From: Macrolepiota albuminosa
Lineage: Eukaryota; Basidiomycota; Agaricomycetes; Agaricales; Agaricaceae
NCBI GenBank assembly: GCA_027475525.1
Contig: JAMWFC010000088.1
Coordinates: 1,395,534 to 1,459,533, forward strand
Length of the DNA stretch: 64,000 nucleotides
Reading direction: 5' to 3'
The notes below the pieces were generated by a model. It made no database searches, had not been told where the DNA came from, and saw only the letters and a list, made by a program, of their open reading frames with translations. Positions 52,931-64,000 of the stretch are shown here, in pieces (the stretch's first letter is position 1; every line of letters starts with the position of its first letter). The position numbers and the translations under genes are program-made.

Positions 52931-53900
52931 TCAAGGGCTGAGAATAGTACTAACAGATAGTTTTGAAAGAATAGAAACAGTAAAATGAAATAATGTCAGC
53001 AGAAATAAGAGAACGAATGAAGGGAGAGTGAAGAGATAAGAAGTGAGAAAAGGAAGAAATGAGGAGTCCCCTGACAGAGAGGGACACATGAACCTTATTG
53101 AGCAGTTGCTGCAATTCTTCACAGAGAATCATGTTGCACCTATACTTGACCATGGTTTGCTCTAGAAGCTTCCTGCAGGCAAGTTTTTCTCTGAACTTGA
53201 CCAGGCAGTGTGCCCAGTCTTCCAGAGTGCCCTCAAAGTCATTGTGTCTGCATTCCATGAGTAGCATCCTAGTCCATTGTGCAAAGGCCTCCAGTGAGAT
53301 TCTGAGTGAGTAGAGCATCTCATTGTGTTGATGTTTGTACTTCTTGAAGCATTATTGTTTCAAGGGCAATGGAGATGTCTATGCAGGTGGAGCAGCAGCC
53401 AGGTAGTATCAAGGTTGGTAGTCATAGTTGGGAGGCTCATAAGGTTGGGGGGGTGGGGTGCTGATAACTGTAGTAGGGGGTGAGGGCAAAGGGACCCTCA
53501 CTTGAGAAAATTGGGTGAGGTCTGCTAGGGATGTGTGGAGTCTCCAGTGGACCCCCAGAGATGCTCCAGTATAAAGGGACATCCACTGGTCATGCCATGG
53601 CTAGGTTGGGCAGAGAGACCCAGCTGACCAAGGGCTCTAGATCATAGCAGGATGGGTTGGGGGCCCAGTGGCGGTGGATGTGTTGATGTTTGTATGGAAG
53701 AGTTGGATAGATGAGGCAGGGGTCTGTGTAGAGTAGTGGTCAGGCACTGGGCATCTGTAAGAGTGGTCTGGTAGCCTGTAGAGTAGTAGGTATGAGTATA
53801 CATAGCCATCAAGAATACTGTAAGGAGGAGTCTTGATATTATGTCAGGTTCTGCTGATTCAGAGGCTTTCTGGGAAAGCAATGCCCTTATAAGGCAGATT
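52931..53900 (-). other. Decayed G4 gag region
   Basis: By position, just inside the G4 5' LTR, this should be leader and gag. Minus-strand ORFs such as ASEFGAL-type pieces are too broken to assign; EELQQLLNKVHVS near 53,100 is the longest helical stretch. No capsid motif could be confirmed. Confidence 0.4.
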
Positions 53901-54468
53901 TGATCTACATGTACTCAGGTGTCTGGAACTTTGGACCATGCTCTGAAGTTCAAGGAATGAAACAGGGGATTTTCAGAGGTCAGGGACTTAGTCCAGGAAT
54001 CAAGAAGTCAAAGAGGATTCAATCTCAGAAGTACACATGCTAGTCAAGCATGCCAGTCAAGCATACCAGTCAATGTGTATTAGTCAAATCAAAGGGGCAT
54101 GCAAACAGTAAGTGTAATATCAAGACTAAGATAATACAAAAGCATGGCTACTCTATAAGTACTGCAGAGGTTACTCCAGGTTCCTGAGGAGTTCCAAGAC
54201 GTCTGGGACAGTTTTTGGGAGTTAATGGGTAGTGGTGGGTGGAAGGAGAACTGTATTCTGGAGATCATGCATGCATAATGCATGATGGCCAGAGTAATTG
54301 GCATGATACAGTCATTGATCATGAGGCAAGGGTCATGATGGTGGGTGATTCTGGGGTCCATAATGCAAGGCTGTCAGCAGATGTGTGTGATGGCAGTGTT
54401 GGTGGTCATAATGGTGGGAGTTATACTGTGGGGTCAGTGAGGGAGTTCTGGATGGAGGGGTCATGACA
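53901..54468 (-). repeat. G4 5' LTR (same family as the G1 LTR, decayed)
   Basis: Minus strand starts TGTCATGACCCCTCC and ends GTAGATCA. It shares GTACTTATAGAGTAGC and TCTTGATATTACACT with G1 positions near 16,745 and 16,781. About 568 bp, shorter than the G1 LTR. Nearly all CpG of G1 are TG or CA here. Confidence 0.85.
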
Positions 54469-55054
54469 GCATCACAAGATCATTAAAAGTATCTTTGATA
54501 GTGCTTGCAACATCACTTTATCTGTTAAAAATCTATTAACAGGAATTAGAAGCAGCATCACAAGATCATCAAAAGTATCTTTAGTGATGCTTGCAACATT
54601 ATTTTACCTGCTGAACATCTATCAAATTAGAATTAGAAGTAGCATTACAGTATCATCCATAGTATCTTTGATAGCGCTTATTATTGGTGCAATGTCACTT
54701 TACCTGTTGAAAATCTATCAACATCAATTAGAAGTTATATCATGAGATTACAAATGTACTCTTAATAGTGTAATCAATGCAAGTGGCAACTTTGCTGTGG
54801 TGTATCAGTTTTTAAATAGTAAGACACTTATTCTTATATAATTATTATAGAGGACAATGCACTTTACTGCAAGTTTGCTGATGCTATATTTATAGTTTTA
54901 TTCAGATGTTTAAAATTGGACAACCATCAAATGCAATCAGTGTTGCAACTTTTCATGGATAAGAAGATTGAACTTTTGAATTGTAAAGATGAAGAAAAGT
55001 TAAAATACACCTGTGATTTCTCATTATTCTGATAATGTTTTGTATTTATTGTAA

Positions 55055-56270
55055 TCAATCAAGCAACTTCTTTTGTGAACTTGCAACTTGCAGGTGCCTT
55101 CCTTTGTTGCCAACTTGCATACTATGATACAATGCAGAAAATTGAAGAAGCTTTTGAAGTCAAGTCTGTTATTCATGGCTTTAAGTATCTTGTTTATCAT
55201 GGAACAGATTTGGAAGTTTTGCTTGATTTTTGTGGCTTTATTTTAGAGCTCAGGCTTCCTCCTCTTCCAAACAATTATTGGTTTGTTGCCATATTGCTGT
55301 TATTATGCAATTTTAATTTATTCAAGCTATAATTTAGTATTTACCAAAATGAATCCAATTTATTAAATTACTTTGTTACCATTATTAGTTTGTTGCCATA
55401 TTGCTGTTATTATTCAATTTTAACTTATTCAAGCTATAATTTAGTATTTGCTAAAATGAATCCAATTTATTAAATTACTTTGTTACCATTATTGCACCAA
55501 ATAATTGCAATTACTTTGATGACAATTTAGCAGCACTAGATCTTTTTTTCTCTTATTTTGATGAAATGTTTGCTGAAGATGATATGAATGTGTATAAACC
55601 TTATCAAGTTCTTCTCGGGGCATATGCTATTTGCTCCAAAACAAGGATTTGTATACCAAAAGGACAAAGTCATTTGCTTACTGAAAAAGTACTTCCTGAG
55701 GCAGTAGATAATCATGGTGTTTTTACTGGTCTACTTCAGACTAGTAGATATGTTTATACCAATAATAATATTATTGTCTTTCATAAACTAGTTCCTAATC
55801 ATGAAAGCAGGTAAGTTTGCTTTTATTAATTAATTACTTGTAAAATAAAGCAGTTTTTATAGACAGACATATAAGCAGATTGCTTATTCTGAAGTTTTTT
55901 ACATTAGACAACTTGTTGAAGCAAGTATCAGTTTTTGGACCATCAAGATTGGGCAGAAGAATGCACCATTAATTCATCTAGATAAGCTACTTCTTGTTGC
56001 TAAACATGAAACTTTGGTGAGACCCCATCGAGTAAAGTTTAAGTGCTATAAACTAAAACTCTTACTATCAGTTATTGAAAAATAAGCTAGCTAATTAGTC
56101 TCACAATCTTGAATCTGCAGTATCTCAAGGAGTTTGGAAGTGTCATATTGAAATTGATGAAGATTTTCCACTTCAACCTCCAAAGTGTACAAAATTAAGT
56201 AGTGAGGCAGATTTTGATGAAGATAAAAACTTTCAAAGGAAAGCGCAATACCAAGTTAAATTGAATTAGT
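55055..56270 (+). pseudogene. Gene B, decayed copy
   Basis: Same blocks as at 26,921-28,110: LAGAFLCCQLAYYDTMQKIE, MNVYKPYQVLLGAYAIC, LPEAVDNHGVFTGLLQTSRY, LIHLDKLLLVAKHET, then DEDKNFQRKAQYQ. Codons with CpG in the first copy are changed by transitions (RLAG to QLAG, CRGT-type Arg to His). A 107-bp duplication lies behind the first block. Missense changes and the loss of surrounding signals suggest a dead copy. Confidence 0.6.
55281..55494. repeat. 107-bp diverged tandem duplication
   Basis: 55,281-55,387 and 55,388-55,494 are alike with several base differences, unlike the mostly exact 77-bp set. Copy 1 of R1 has the unit once, so this one looks genuine and older. Confidence 0.8.
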
Positions 56271-56770
56271 ATGCTACTATAAGTTGTTTTCTAAAGTATA
56301 TGCTGAGAACTCCACATATTTTTTGAATTGCAGTCTGAATGAAGTGTATGTAATTCTTGATTATAATTGAATATATTTACTTTGAATGTGATAAAAGAAA
56401 AACACAGTTATATGCAAAAACAGGATTGAAAACTTTGCTTGAATGCTTCTATTAGGATTACATAGAAGACCCTCACATCATCATCTAATCTTTTAAATGT
56501 TCAAATGAAAAGAAAGTCAAGTATTATAATTTTAGAAGTAAGACTTGTTTCTTCTCGCTCAGCTGTCTGCCATACACAAAGTCTTACATTCTATTTGATA
56601 ATTTTCAAACACATTGCAATGATTTATTGTCAAAAAAGCTGAGATCTATTACTTTGGCTACTCTTATTCACATGGAATGCTTGTGTTCAAGAGCTTGGAA
56701 ATATTGAGCTAAATATAAAATTATTTATTGATATATTGGGTCATAGTTCCAAAATATAGAATAGATAGAT

Positions 56771-56978
56771 TCACTTCAGGGCATGCCAGAGATTTCTGAA
56801 GAAACATCCATTAAAAACAGGTCATGTAATTTTTAATGAGTATTTCTCTAGAAACTTTCATAAAAATTTCCTACTAAGGCAATTTTTTCAGAATTTTCTA
56901 GAGAAATACTTGTTAGAAATTATCTGACCTGTTTCTAATTGGTGTTTCTCCAGAAATCTCTGATATGCCCTGAAGTGA
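56771..56978. mobile_element. Foldback (MITE-like) element with about 85-bp arms
   Basis: Arms start TCACTTCAGGGCAT and end ATGCCCTGAAGTGA (with ATATGCC in the right arm), and both contain AGAGATTTCTG.AGAAACA and AACAGGTCA. Copy 1 of R1 lacks it, so it inserted after the R1 copies separated. Target duplication unclear. Confidence 0.85.
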
Positions 56979-57960
56979 TTATAGATCAAGGTTATTCCTT
57001 GCATGTCAGAAGATGTCTTTGATTTTTGAAGTTATGTGTTTAAACATTTAAGCTTTAACTAAGGTATGTGCTATGTTATCGCTGATAGAAATAGGAACAT
57101 ATCAATTAACTTATCTTTTAGTAAGTATATTCATCATTCAACAAGAAAGACTAGTGAAACATACCAGGTTCTGACAAGGATCATGGCATTTTGCCATCCT
57201 TGCCAAAGCTGCCAGTCATGTCTACTTTGTCATAGATTAAGAATAGAGTATAAATTTACAACCACTGCATTGCCATATAGACACTGTACATGCATTTTTT
57301 AACAAATTACTTAACAAAAGATGAATTTTGAAATCAATTTGACTCATTTACACTAGCAGCAAAGTATGATGCTTCTTTAGTACTAGAGATTTTTAATGAT
57401 ATTAATGAGAGTGCCATGCCAACACCAAAATAAACATAGTTGAGTACTCATTTTCCAATACAATTTTTGCATTCAAACTAAAAGTTATTATCTAATTCAA
57501 TATTATCTGCAACAGCCCAGCTCAAGACTGACTAGGTGGCATAAGCTTCTCAGACTATTAGTATGTTCAATTACCTCTTCTGTGATTACTATTTCTATTA
57601 AATAACGTACTTCCAACAAACAACCACCAACTTGAATTTACACATGCCTTCAACAAATCACATAACAAAGACTCAATCCACTTTGTAAATCCAATGCCCT
57701 TCCATCCATCAATGTATTTTGCAGTACCACCTCTTTGAATAAACACACCAAGTGCTTAGCGCTTATTTCTCAACATTTTCAAATTTAGACCAAAAAGTTA
57801 TTGTCCAATCCAATTCTCAACATTACCTGCATAGCCAAACTCAAGGCTAACAAAGTGGCATAACCTTCTCAAATTATTCAGTATGTCTATTACCTCTTCT
57901 ATCCATATTCTAGCTCAAGGCTAACTAGATGATGTAAACTTCTCAGACTATTCAATATGT

Positions 57961-60319
57961 GCATCACCTTCTTCCAACTCAGGACTGAACATATGGCATG
58001 AACTTCTCAGACTATTAAGTACATCCATTACCTTTTCTGCAATTGCTATTTTTATAAATAAAGTTAAAAAATACTCTTTAGTATACTAGTAACCTAATTC
58101 AATTGATATCAAATCACCATTGATCTCATGACTCTTGTAAAAATCTTTTGCAACTATACAATATACTGATATAATGTGCAAACATATCTCAATCACTGAC
58201 ATGAGACAACCACTATTAAAACACATCTCAACACTCTATTTGCGACTCATATCTCCTCTCATGAATACAAATCAGAACCAATCTTCTGCACCAGCCAACT
58301 CCTCATTTTCTTCAATTGACAGAGATACAAAGATGGAGCTAAAATCCATAACAGAAAAGTATTGTGCTATAAAGAAGAAAAACAAAAAATGTATGTGACA
58401 ATCTTATTTATTGCTTCTTTTGGATACAACTTTGATTGATTGCTTACAGTATACAGCCTCTTAGCCTGTGCAGAAAAAGTCATTGATAATGCAGGCAAGC
58501 ACCATTCTCATTATTAAATTTTCTACCAATATACTAATATTATAGCCTTACTTATCAGAAATAGCTGTCAATAAAGTAAAAATCAAGAATGAGCAGTTGA
58601 CAACTCTAGTACAAAAAATAGGTACATAAGTGACATCACATTTAAATTAAATAATGATAGCTAATGCCAATTGCACTAGAGTCCTACTGCTAAGAGTTAA
58701 TTAATAACAACAAATATTTGATGGATGCATACTTTTCAGAAAAAAGTGACAATTGAGATGATGATGATGGTACTATTATAATAACAAATATAGGAACTAT
58801 CAAGTTTGTTCTATGCATATACAGTTACTCAGTATACCTGGTATATGTAATCTGTACTGTATATTATATGTATAAAATACCAAATGATGTTTTATCTACA
58901 CCTGTGTGTAAATAGAGCAAAAAACATACAAACATCCCTTCCAGAAAGTAGAACCCCATAACTAAGCAACCAGACAATAGGCTAGATCAGATGACTGCAG
59001 AGCCAATGGATGAAGGACTTTCTGAGACAAAGATAGCCAACCCTCAAATGACAATAACAAGGTCTAACATGCTTATACAGACTGATTATGATGGAAGGTG
59101 CCCTTTTCATAATATAGACTCCAATGCAAAAGAGTGCTATGGCATTTCCAAATTTTGATATGATAATGTTGATTTATACATCTCAAATGACTGGATTAGC
59201 AGACCAGAATACAACAACAATTATTTGCCTTATAATGAGAATATCTACAGTTGCTTACAAAAACATGCTTTGTATGCTTTATCAAGAAATGATCAAGTAT
59301 TCTGATCCATGTGAAGGACTGGACAATCTATTGTCAATGATATAGCCCATCTGTTTATTTGTAATCTTCTTGTTGTGAGTAAACATGACATGAACATGAG
59401 TCTGAGTATGAGCATGAGAGTGAGGCTTGACTTTAATAGATGTGTCAAGTTTCACTTTGGCTTTAGCTTTGACAACAGGAACAAGGAAACAGGTACAGAT
59501 ATGACACAGGCACCTCTCTCCACCCCTTTTGAGTCTTCTTCTCAGCATCTATCCTGCTTGTTGTACTGGAAACAGAGGCAGAGACATAAGCACCTAGAGC
59601 CAGAGCTGAAGAAGCATCTGGAGATACACACACAAGCATGTTAGCCAATGGTGAGGATACAGACAGCAGCATGAATTTATACAAAGTACATTAGCACATG
59701 CATGGGCTATGGTCACGTCTGTCAAAGTTCAATGTCATGTGCTGTCAAATGAATAGGTCATTGCTTGAAGTTTTTCAGTAGCTAATGGGGGTGAGCTCAG
59801 TGTGAACAAGGATGAGAATGCAGTGCACCACTATGACTTAAACTCAGGGTTGGTAAGGATTGAATGTTGAATGTTGACCTAGGAATGGCTAGAATGCTCA
59901 CAGGATGAAATGGGCAATGCTTCTTAAACTCTGAGATGTTGTCATGTTTGTTGCTGATGAGAATGGCACAGCTGATGCATGCTTCATGCTCACATGTGTA
60001 TAATCGTAGCTGCTGAGAATAAAGTCAACAAGAACCTTGGTGTTGTTTGGAAGTCTTGAATGTAGATGATGGAAGACAATGTGACCATGATATTGTGATG
60101 CAATGATATGATATGGTTAGATCACATGTATAAAGTTGAAAGTTCAAAATTTGATATTGCAACCTAATGACATGTGATGTTGTCTTTTGACCAATCTCTC
60201 TGTACACCATACCCTTATAGTAAGCCTCTGCTGTAGTTCAGTGGAATATTTATAAATTGATAATATTCTATATTGTGCACAAGTGGTGGGTTTAACTCCT
60301 CCACAGTGCATCATAATAT
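57961..60319. other. AT-rich, no gene recognised
   Basis: CpG-poor. A small Ser/Lys-rich ORF (58,174-58,398) ends near a possible intron but shows no known domain. The repeat at 58,870-59,140 is listed separately. The remaining ORFs look like chance. Confidence 0.5.
58870..59140 (-). repeat. Dispersed repeat, inverted partner of 38.20-38.48 kb
   Basis: TGTGTGTAAATAGAGCAAAA and CCAATGGATGAAGGACTTTC are the reverse complement of the copy near 38 kb. Confidence 0.75.
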
Positions 60320-60530
60320 TGTAAGAGCAACCTCTGGGGGTTGTGGCTAATTATGCAACTGGCAGAGGGAAATCCAAAGAAAACAAGTCTAAGAATTCCT
60401 CTGCTGATGTGGTGCATCAGTATGGGGGGTGGAAGCATGAGAACAACTGTACAGTTATCCCTGGAGAACTCCAGGGCACGGGAATGCTCTGAAGATCTCT
60501 GGAACTTCTGGAAAAGGAAGTTCCCTGACA
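60320..60530 (-). repeat. G5 3' LTR
   Basis: Minus strand starts TGTCAGGGAACTTCC after a purine tract AGAGGGGGGG (plus 60,533-60,545) and ends GGTTGCTCTTACA. About 211 bp. Confidence 0.7.
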
Positions 60531-63500
60531 TCACCCCCCCTCTAGTGTGTGGTATCTCGATGTGCAGGGTAGAAGAACTTGCAAATGGTCTGGCCTGCTA
60601 GGAAGAAGGAGTAGACACCTTGTATGGTCTATGGAGCATTGGGGTGCTGGCAGTAGAAGTCATGAACGAGGGCTGGAGCATGGACATCCTCTGCAGGTTC
60701 CCAAGAGATGTCTTTGATACCATAGCCCTTTCACTTTATCTTGTACTGTAGCTTGTGGTAGAATAAACAGCTTTTCAGGATCTTCTCCACCTTGTACTCT
60801 ACTCTGATGTCAGCAAGGACAGGCAGCAAAGGCGGTGGTGCTTGTCACTCAGAGATTGGGTTCTCCAGATCTGGGGACAGCTTAACTACGTTGAAGACCA
60901 GGTGGAGTTGACACATGCTGGCAAGCAACCAGAGATGGTAGGCTAATGGCCCTACCTGATGTTCAATGGTGTATGGCCCAAGTTGGTGGTGGGACAGCTT
61001 CTTTGAAGGTCTGGTGATCAAGATGTCTGAGGCATTGAGGAATACCTAGTCACCAGGCTTATACTTGGAGGCTGAGGTCTGTCCTCAATTGACTAGTAGT
61101 TCCAAGACACCAGCTCCAGCATCTTCCAACATCCAGGATGCCCAGCAATGTGAGAATTGTAGTGTTGCTTGACAATGCATCTCTAGAGCTCCAGGTCATT
61201 GGGGATGTAGATGCAGCTGCAGAAGGTGAGGAGTCCATCCTGGAGTCCCCACTTGCTGGTGTGTATGGACCTGGTACCTGCTGGATGGCTAAAGCATAAG
61301 GCAAGCATAGCCTTGGCTACAGAGTCCTCCTGCATCCCCTCTTGGTTTTCCTGGCATATGTCCCAAAGAATGTCAACCTCATCTTCCTGGGCAGTGATCT
61401 CCTCTAGGGCTTGCATGATGAACAACTCCAGTCTCAGGAGAGTGATGTTGTCATTGTCTCTGGCTCTGGAGCTGTGGTTGGCATGTTGCAAGAGCATGTT
61501 GGGTTTTTTCATGGACCTGCCAGGCTTGTGATGCAGCAAGAAGTCAAAGTTGGTGAGGTAGAGGGACCACCAGGCCTGGTGGCAGTTGAGTTTCTTAGCC
61601 ATCCGGAAGTACTCCAGGTTCTTGTGGTCCATCCAGACTTTGAACTTGTGCTGGGCTCCCTCCAGGAAGTGGTGCCACTCCTCCAGTGACTGGATGATTG
61701 CCAGCATCTCCTTGTTATGGATCTCATAGTTCTGCTCCATGGCATTGAGACTCTTTGAGTAGAAGGCAACTGGGTGCCATTTGCCATCATCCCAGGACTG
61801 TTGGGAGAGGACAGCATTGGTGGTGAAGTCAGAGCTGTCTGCCTCAATGCAAAAAGGCTGGTTGTCATCTGGAAAGAGTAGCACTAGTTTGCAGATAACA
61901 GCAAGCTTCAGGGTGTTGAATGCTTGCTGCTCTGCCTTTCTCCAGCTCCAAGCCACATTCTTCCCAGTGAGATTGAAGAGCAGGCATGCATAATGGGAGA
62001 AATTCTGGATGAATCACTGGTAGAAGTTTGTGAACCCCAGGAAGGCCTGTACTTCCTTCTAGTTCCAGGGCTCCAGCCACTTTCACTGGGTCCATCTCAA
62101 TGATGAGGCCGAGGTACTCAATCTGAGTCCTCTCAAACTCGCACTTCTCTAGCTTGAGGTAAAGTTGATACTGGCAGAGATGGTCCAGGACTATGCACAT
62201 GATCTAGTGATGCTCCTCCAGCATCTTGGTGTAGATGAGAATATTGTGCAAATACATGCACACAATCCCATTGGCAATGAGGTCCCAGAAAATGTCATTA
62301 ATCATGGTCTGGAAGGTGGCAGGGCTATTGGTGAGCCCAAAGAACATCACCAGGAGTTTGAACAGCCTGTGGTTGGTCCAGAACATGGCCTTCCACTTAT
62401 CTTCTTCCTGGTGTGCACATTGTTGTAGCCCCAGTGGATGTCCAACTTGGTGAAGTAGCATGCACTCCAGAGGTTGTTGATCAGTTTGGAAATGAGGGGG
62501 AGTGGGTAATGGTTCTCAATTGTCATCACGTTGAGCACTCAATAATCTTGAACCAGCTGGAGGGAACTAACTTTCTTCTTGATAAGAATACAGGTGAGGC
62601 CATCAGCAACTTTGAGGGGCAGATTTTGCCTGTCTCCAGGTTTTCTCAGAGAAAGGCATCCAGCTCATCCTGCTTCTTGGATGCAAGTGGATACACCTTG
62701 CAGTTAGCAGGCTTTGAGTCTGGCAGGAGCTCAATGGCATGATCCTACTGCTTGCACTCTGGAAGGGAGTCAAATGAGGCCTTGGAGAAGACGTCCTCAA
62801 AATCATGCAGATGGCCTGAGACAGCATCCTGAAACGGGCATGGCAAGGTATTGGTGGCAAATGCCTGGGCCAATTGCTGAGAAGTGGTCTGGCTGGTCCA
62901 GATCTCTTCCACTATTGGCAGGGGGTGTAGGGCTGTGGCATAGACATGGTCCCCTACCTCAATGGCCTTATTTGGGAGCTCTGGGTCAGGGGTGGGCAGG
63001 AACTCTCCCTTGCAACCATCTTCCTCAGTGGTCTCCTTGTAGAGGGCCTCTCTATAAGGGAACACCAGAGGCAGGGGGTCCAGGAGGTTGAGGTTGGGAG
63101 ATGGAGCATGTAGTGCCCAGCAGGCCCAGATGGCTGCGCATTCCCATACAGCAGTGCATCGCTCTTTCCTTGCCTCCTTTATACATGTGGCGCAGCATTG
63201 GGGGCATTGGCTCATGCTTACTTCTCTGGTGGTCCAGTCAATCTCTGGATTGTGCTTCTGAAGCCATATGTACCCCAGGATCTTGTCCTGCCTCCCTAGG
63301 CTAGTGACCGCAAAGGTGGCGTGTTTAGTATAAGCCTTGTAGTGCAGGACTAAATCCACCACCATGCAGATTGCACTGGCTTTGTTGGGGATATCATTGA
63401 TGTTGTAGACCAGAATAGGAGAGAGGAGAGGTTGAGTGGTGAGCTGGTGCTTAGTGACATAGTTGGCATCCACAAAAAGCCCAGTTGCCCTGGAGTCCAA

Positions 63501-63593
63501 AAAAGCAACCATGCTCTGGGTCTGCTGTGTATCGGTCATCTTAACCTCCACCCTTAGCTGGAGTGAGTTGCTTGAAGGAGTGGAGACTACCAT
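60531..63593 (-). pseudogene. G5: decayed chromovirus (protease to chromodomain)
   Basis: Minus strand. The protease near 63,500 has FLDSRATGLFVD, with the active-site DSG changed to DSR. RT at 62,540-62,100 has YPLPLISKLINNLW and FGLTNSPATFQTMINDIF, and the catalytic YLDD is YLHN (near 62,245). RNase H spans 61,960-61,300 (FCIEADSSDF, HPVAFYSKSLNAMEQNYEIH, HHKPGRSMKKPNMLL). The integrase core is missing: the frame goes from a short zinc-region remnant near 61,130 to the C-terminal part. A chromodomain at 60,800-60,640 (EYKVEKIL, YKIKWKGYGIKDISWEPAED) is still readable. Many stops and TG/CA changes. Inactive on several independent grounds. Confidence 0.88.
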
Positions 63594-64000
63594 CACTTCG
63601 GGGCATGGTGGAGATTTCTGGAGAAACATCCGTTAGAAACAGGTCATGTGACTTTCAACAAGTGTTTCTCCAGAAAAACTAAAAGTATAAATTGAGAAAT
63701 AGTAAAAAAACACTTATTGTGTTTTTTGTGTGTTTTTTGAGCTATTTTTAAAAATTTTCTTTCTCTATTTCTCAAGAAATACGTGGGGAACACAAATTGT
63801 GTTTCTAGACTGTTTCTTGAAAAATATGGCACATGTATCTTTTGGTTTTTCTAAAGTTATCTTTGTAATTTTTTTATCAAATGTTTTTCAATAAACTTTC
63901 TTTGTGTTGTTTTAGAAAAATAAATTGTAAAAACATGATGTATTTCTAAAAAAAGACCGATTAGAAATTCTTTAAATGTTTCTCAAGAAAGATCAATTAG
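63594..64000. mobile_element. Foldback-type element running off the window
   Basis: CACTTCGGGGCATGG, then AGATTTCTGGAGAAACATC and AACAGGTCATG, equals the arm of the element at 56,771. It has cut the 5' part of the G5 protease frame. The interior here is different and longer (T-rich, CTCAAGAAA repeats), so this may be a larger family member. Confidence 0.7.

Larger units (their letters stand above)
54469..57960 (+). repeat. R1 copy 2 (CpG-depleted)
   Basis: Direct, diverged copy of 26,423-29,648. It begins right at the G4 LTR, so one event truncated the other. Confidence 0.85.

Noticed and set aside
59124..59684. Small ORFs near 59.1-59.7 kb as genes
   Set aside because: No domain, overlapping on both strands, partly inside a dispersed repeat.

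Overview
The window looks like a transposon-dense part of a basidiomycete (probably agaricomycete) genome. The evidence is very short GT-AG introns of about 50-65 nt, several Ty3/Gypsy lineages with chromodomains, a GAF-domain gene and a DNAJC8/Spf31-like gene with fungal exon structure, and wide AT-rich tracts full of foldback elements. No rRNA, CRISPR array or functional tRNA gene was seen.

Layout. 1-17,106 is a GC- and CpG-rich chromovirus-type Ty3/Gypsy element (G1, 5' end outside the window). A complete, young 11.7-kb Ty3/Gypsy element (G2, 4,859-16,542, LTRs alike) is nested inside its 3' LTR. 17.1-39.4 kb is AT-rich and holds a dead LINE, foldback elements, two unrecognised spliced genes, a truncated GAF-domain gene, a DnaJ pseudogene, a 100-N gap and a small 619-bp LTR element (TRIM type). 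39,424-49,745 is a near-intact 10.3-kb Ty3/Gypsy element on the minus strand (G3). It sits in the RNase H region of an older, CpG-depleted relative of G1 (G4, 39.1-39.4 and 49.7-54.5 kb). 54.5-58 kb is a second, CpG-depleted copy of the 26.4-29.6 kb segment. 60.3-63.6 kb is another decayed chromovirus (G5), broken at its upstream end by a foldback-type element that runs off the window.

Most notable biology. Both G1 and G2 carry, between pol and the 3' LTR and in opposite orientation, a spliced gene for a protein with a six-cysteine Zn2Cys6-like cluster, a basic Ser/Pro patch and a predicted helical C-terminal part. G3 instead carries a sense third ORF of about 936 codons with one in-frame TGA. 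The TRIM (37,479-38,097) has a perfect 5-bp target duplication, a primer site and a purine tract, and each LTR carries a tRNA-like A-box/B-box module.

Caution on the assembly. At least 20 tandem duplications of 77 bp (76-78) are scattered through the window, most of them exact. Removing 77 bp restores reading frames in two independent genes, so these are almost certainly k-mer-overlap joins left untrimmed rather than biology. They create several of the apparent frameshifts.
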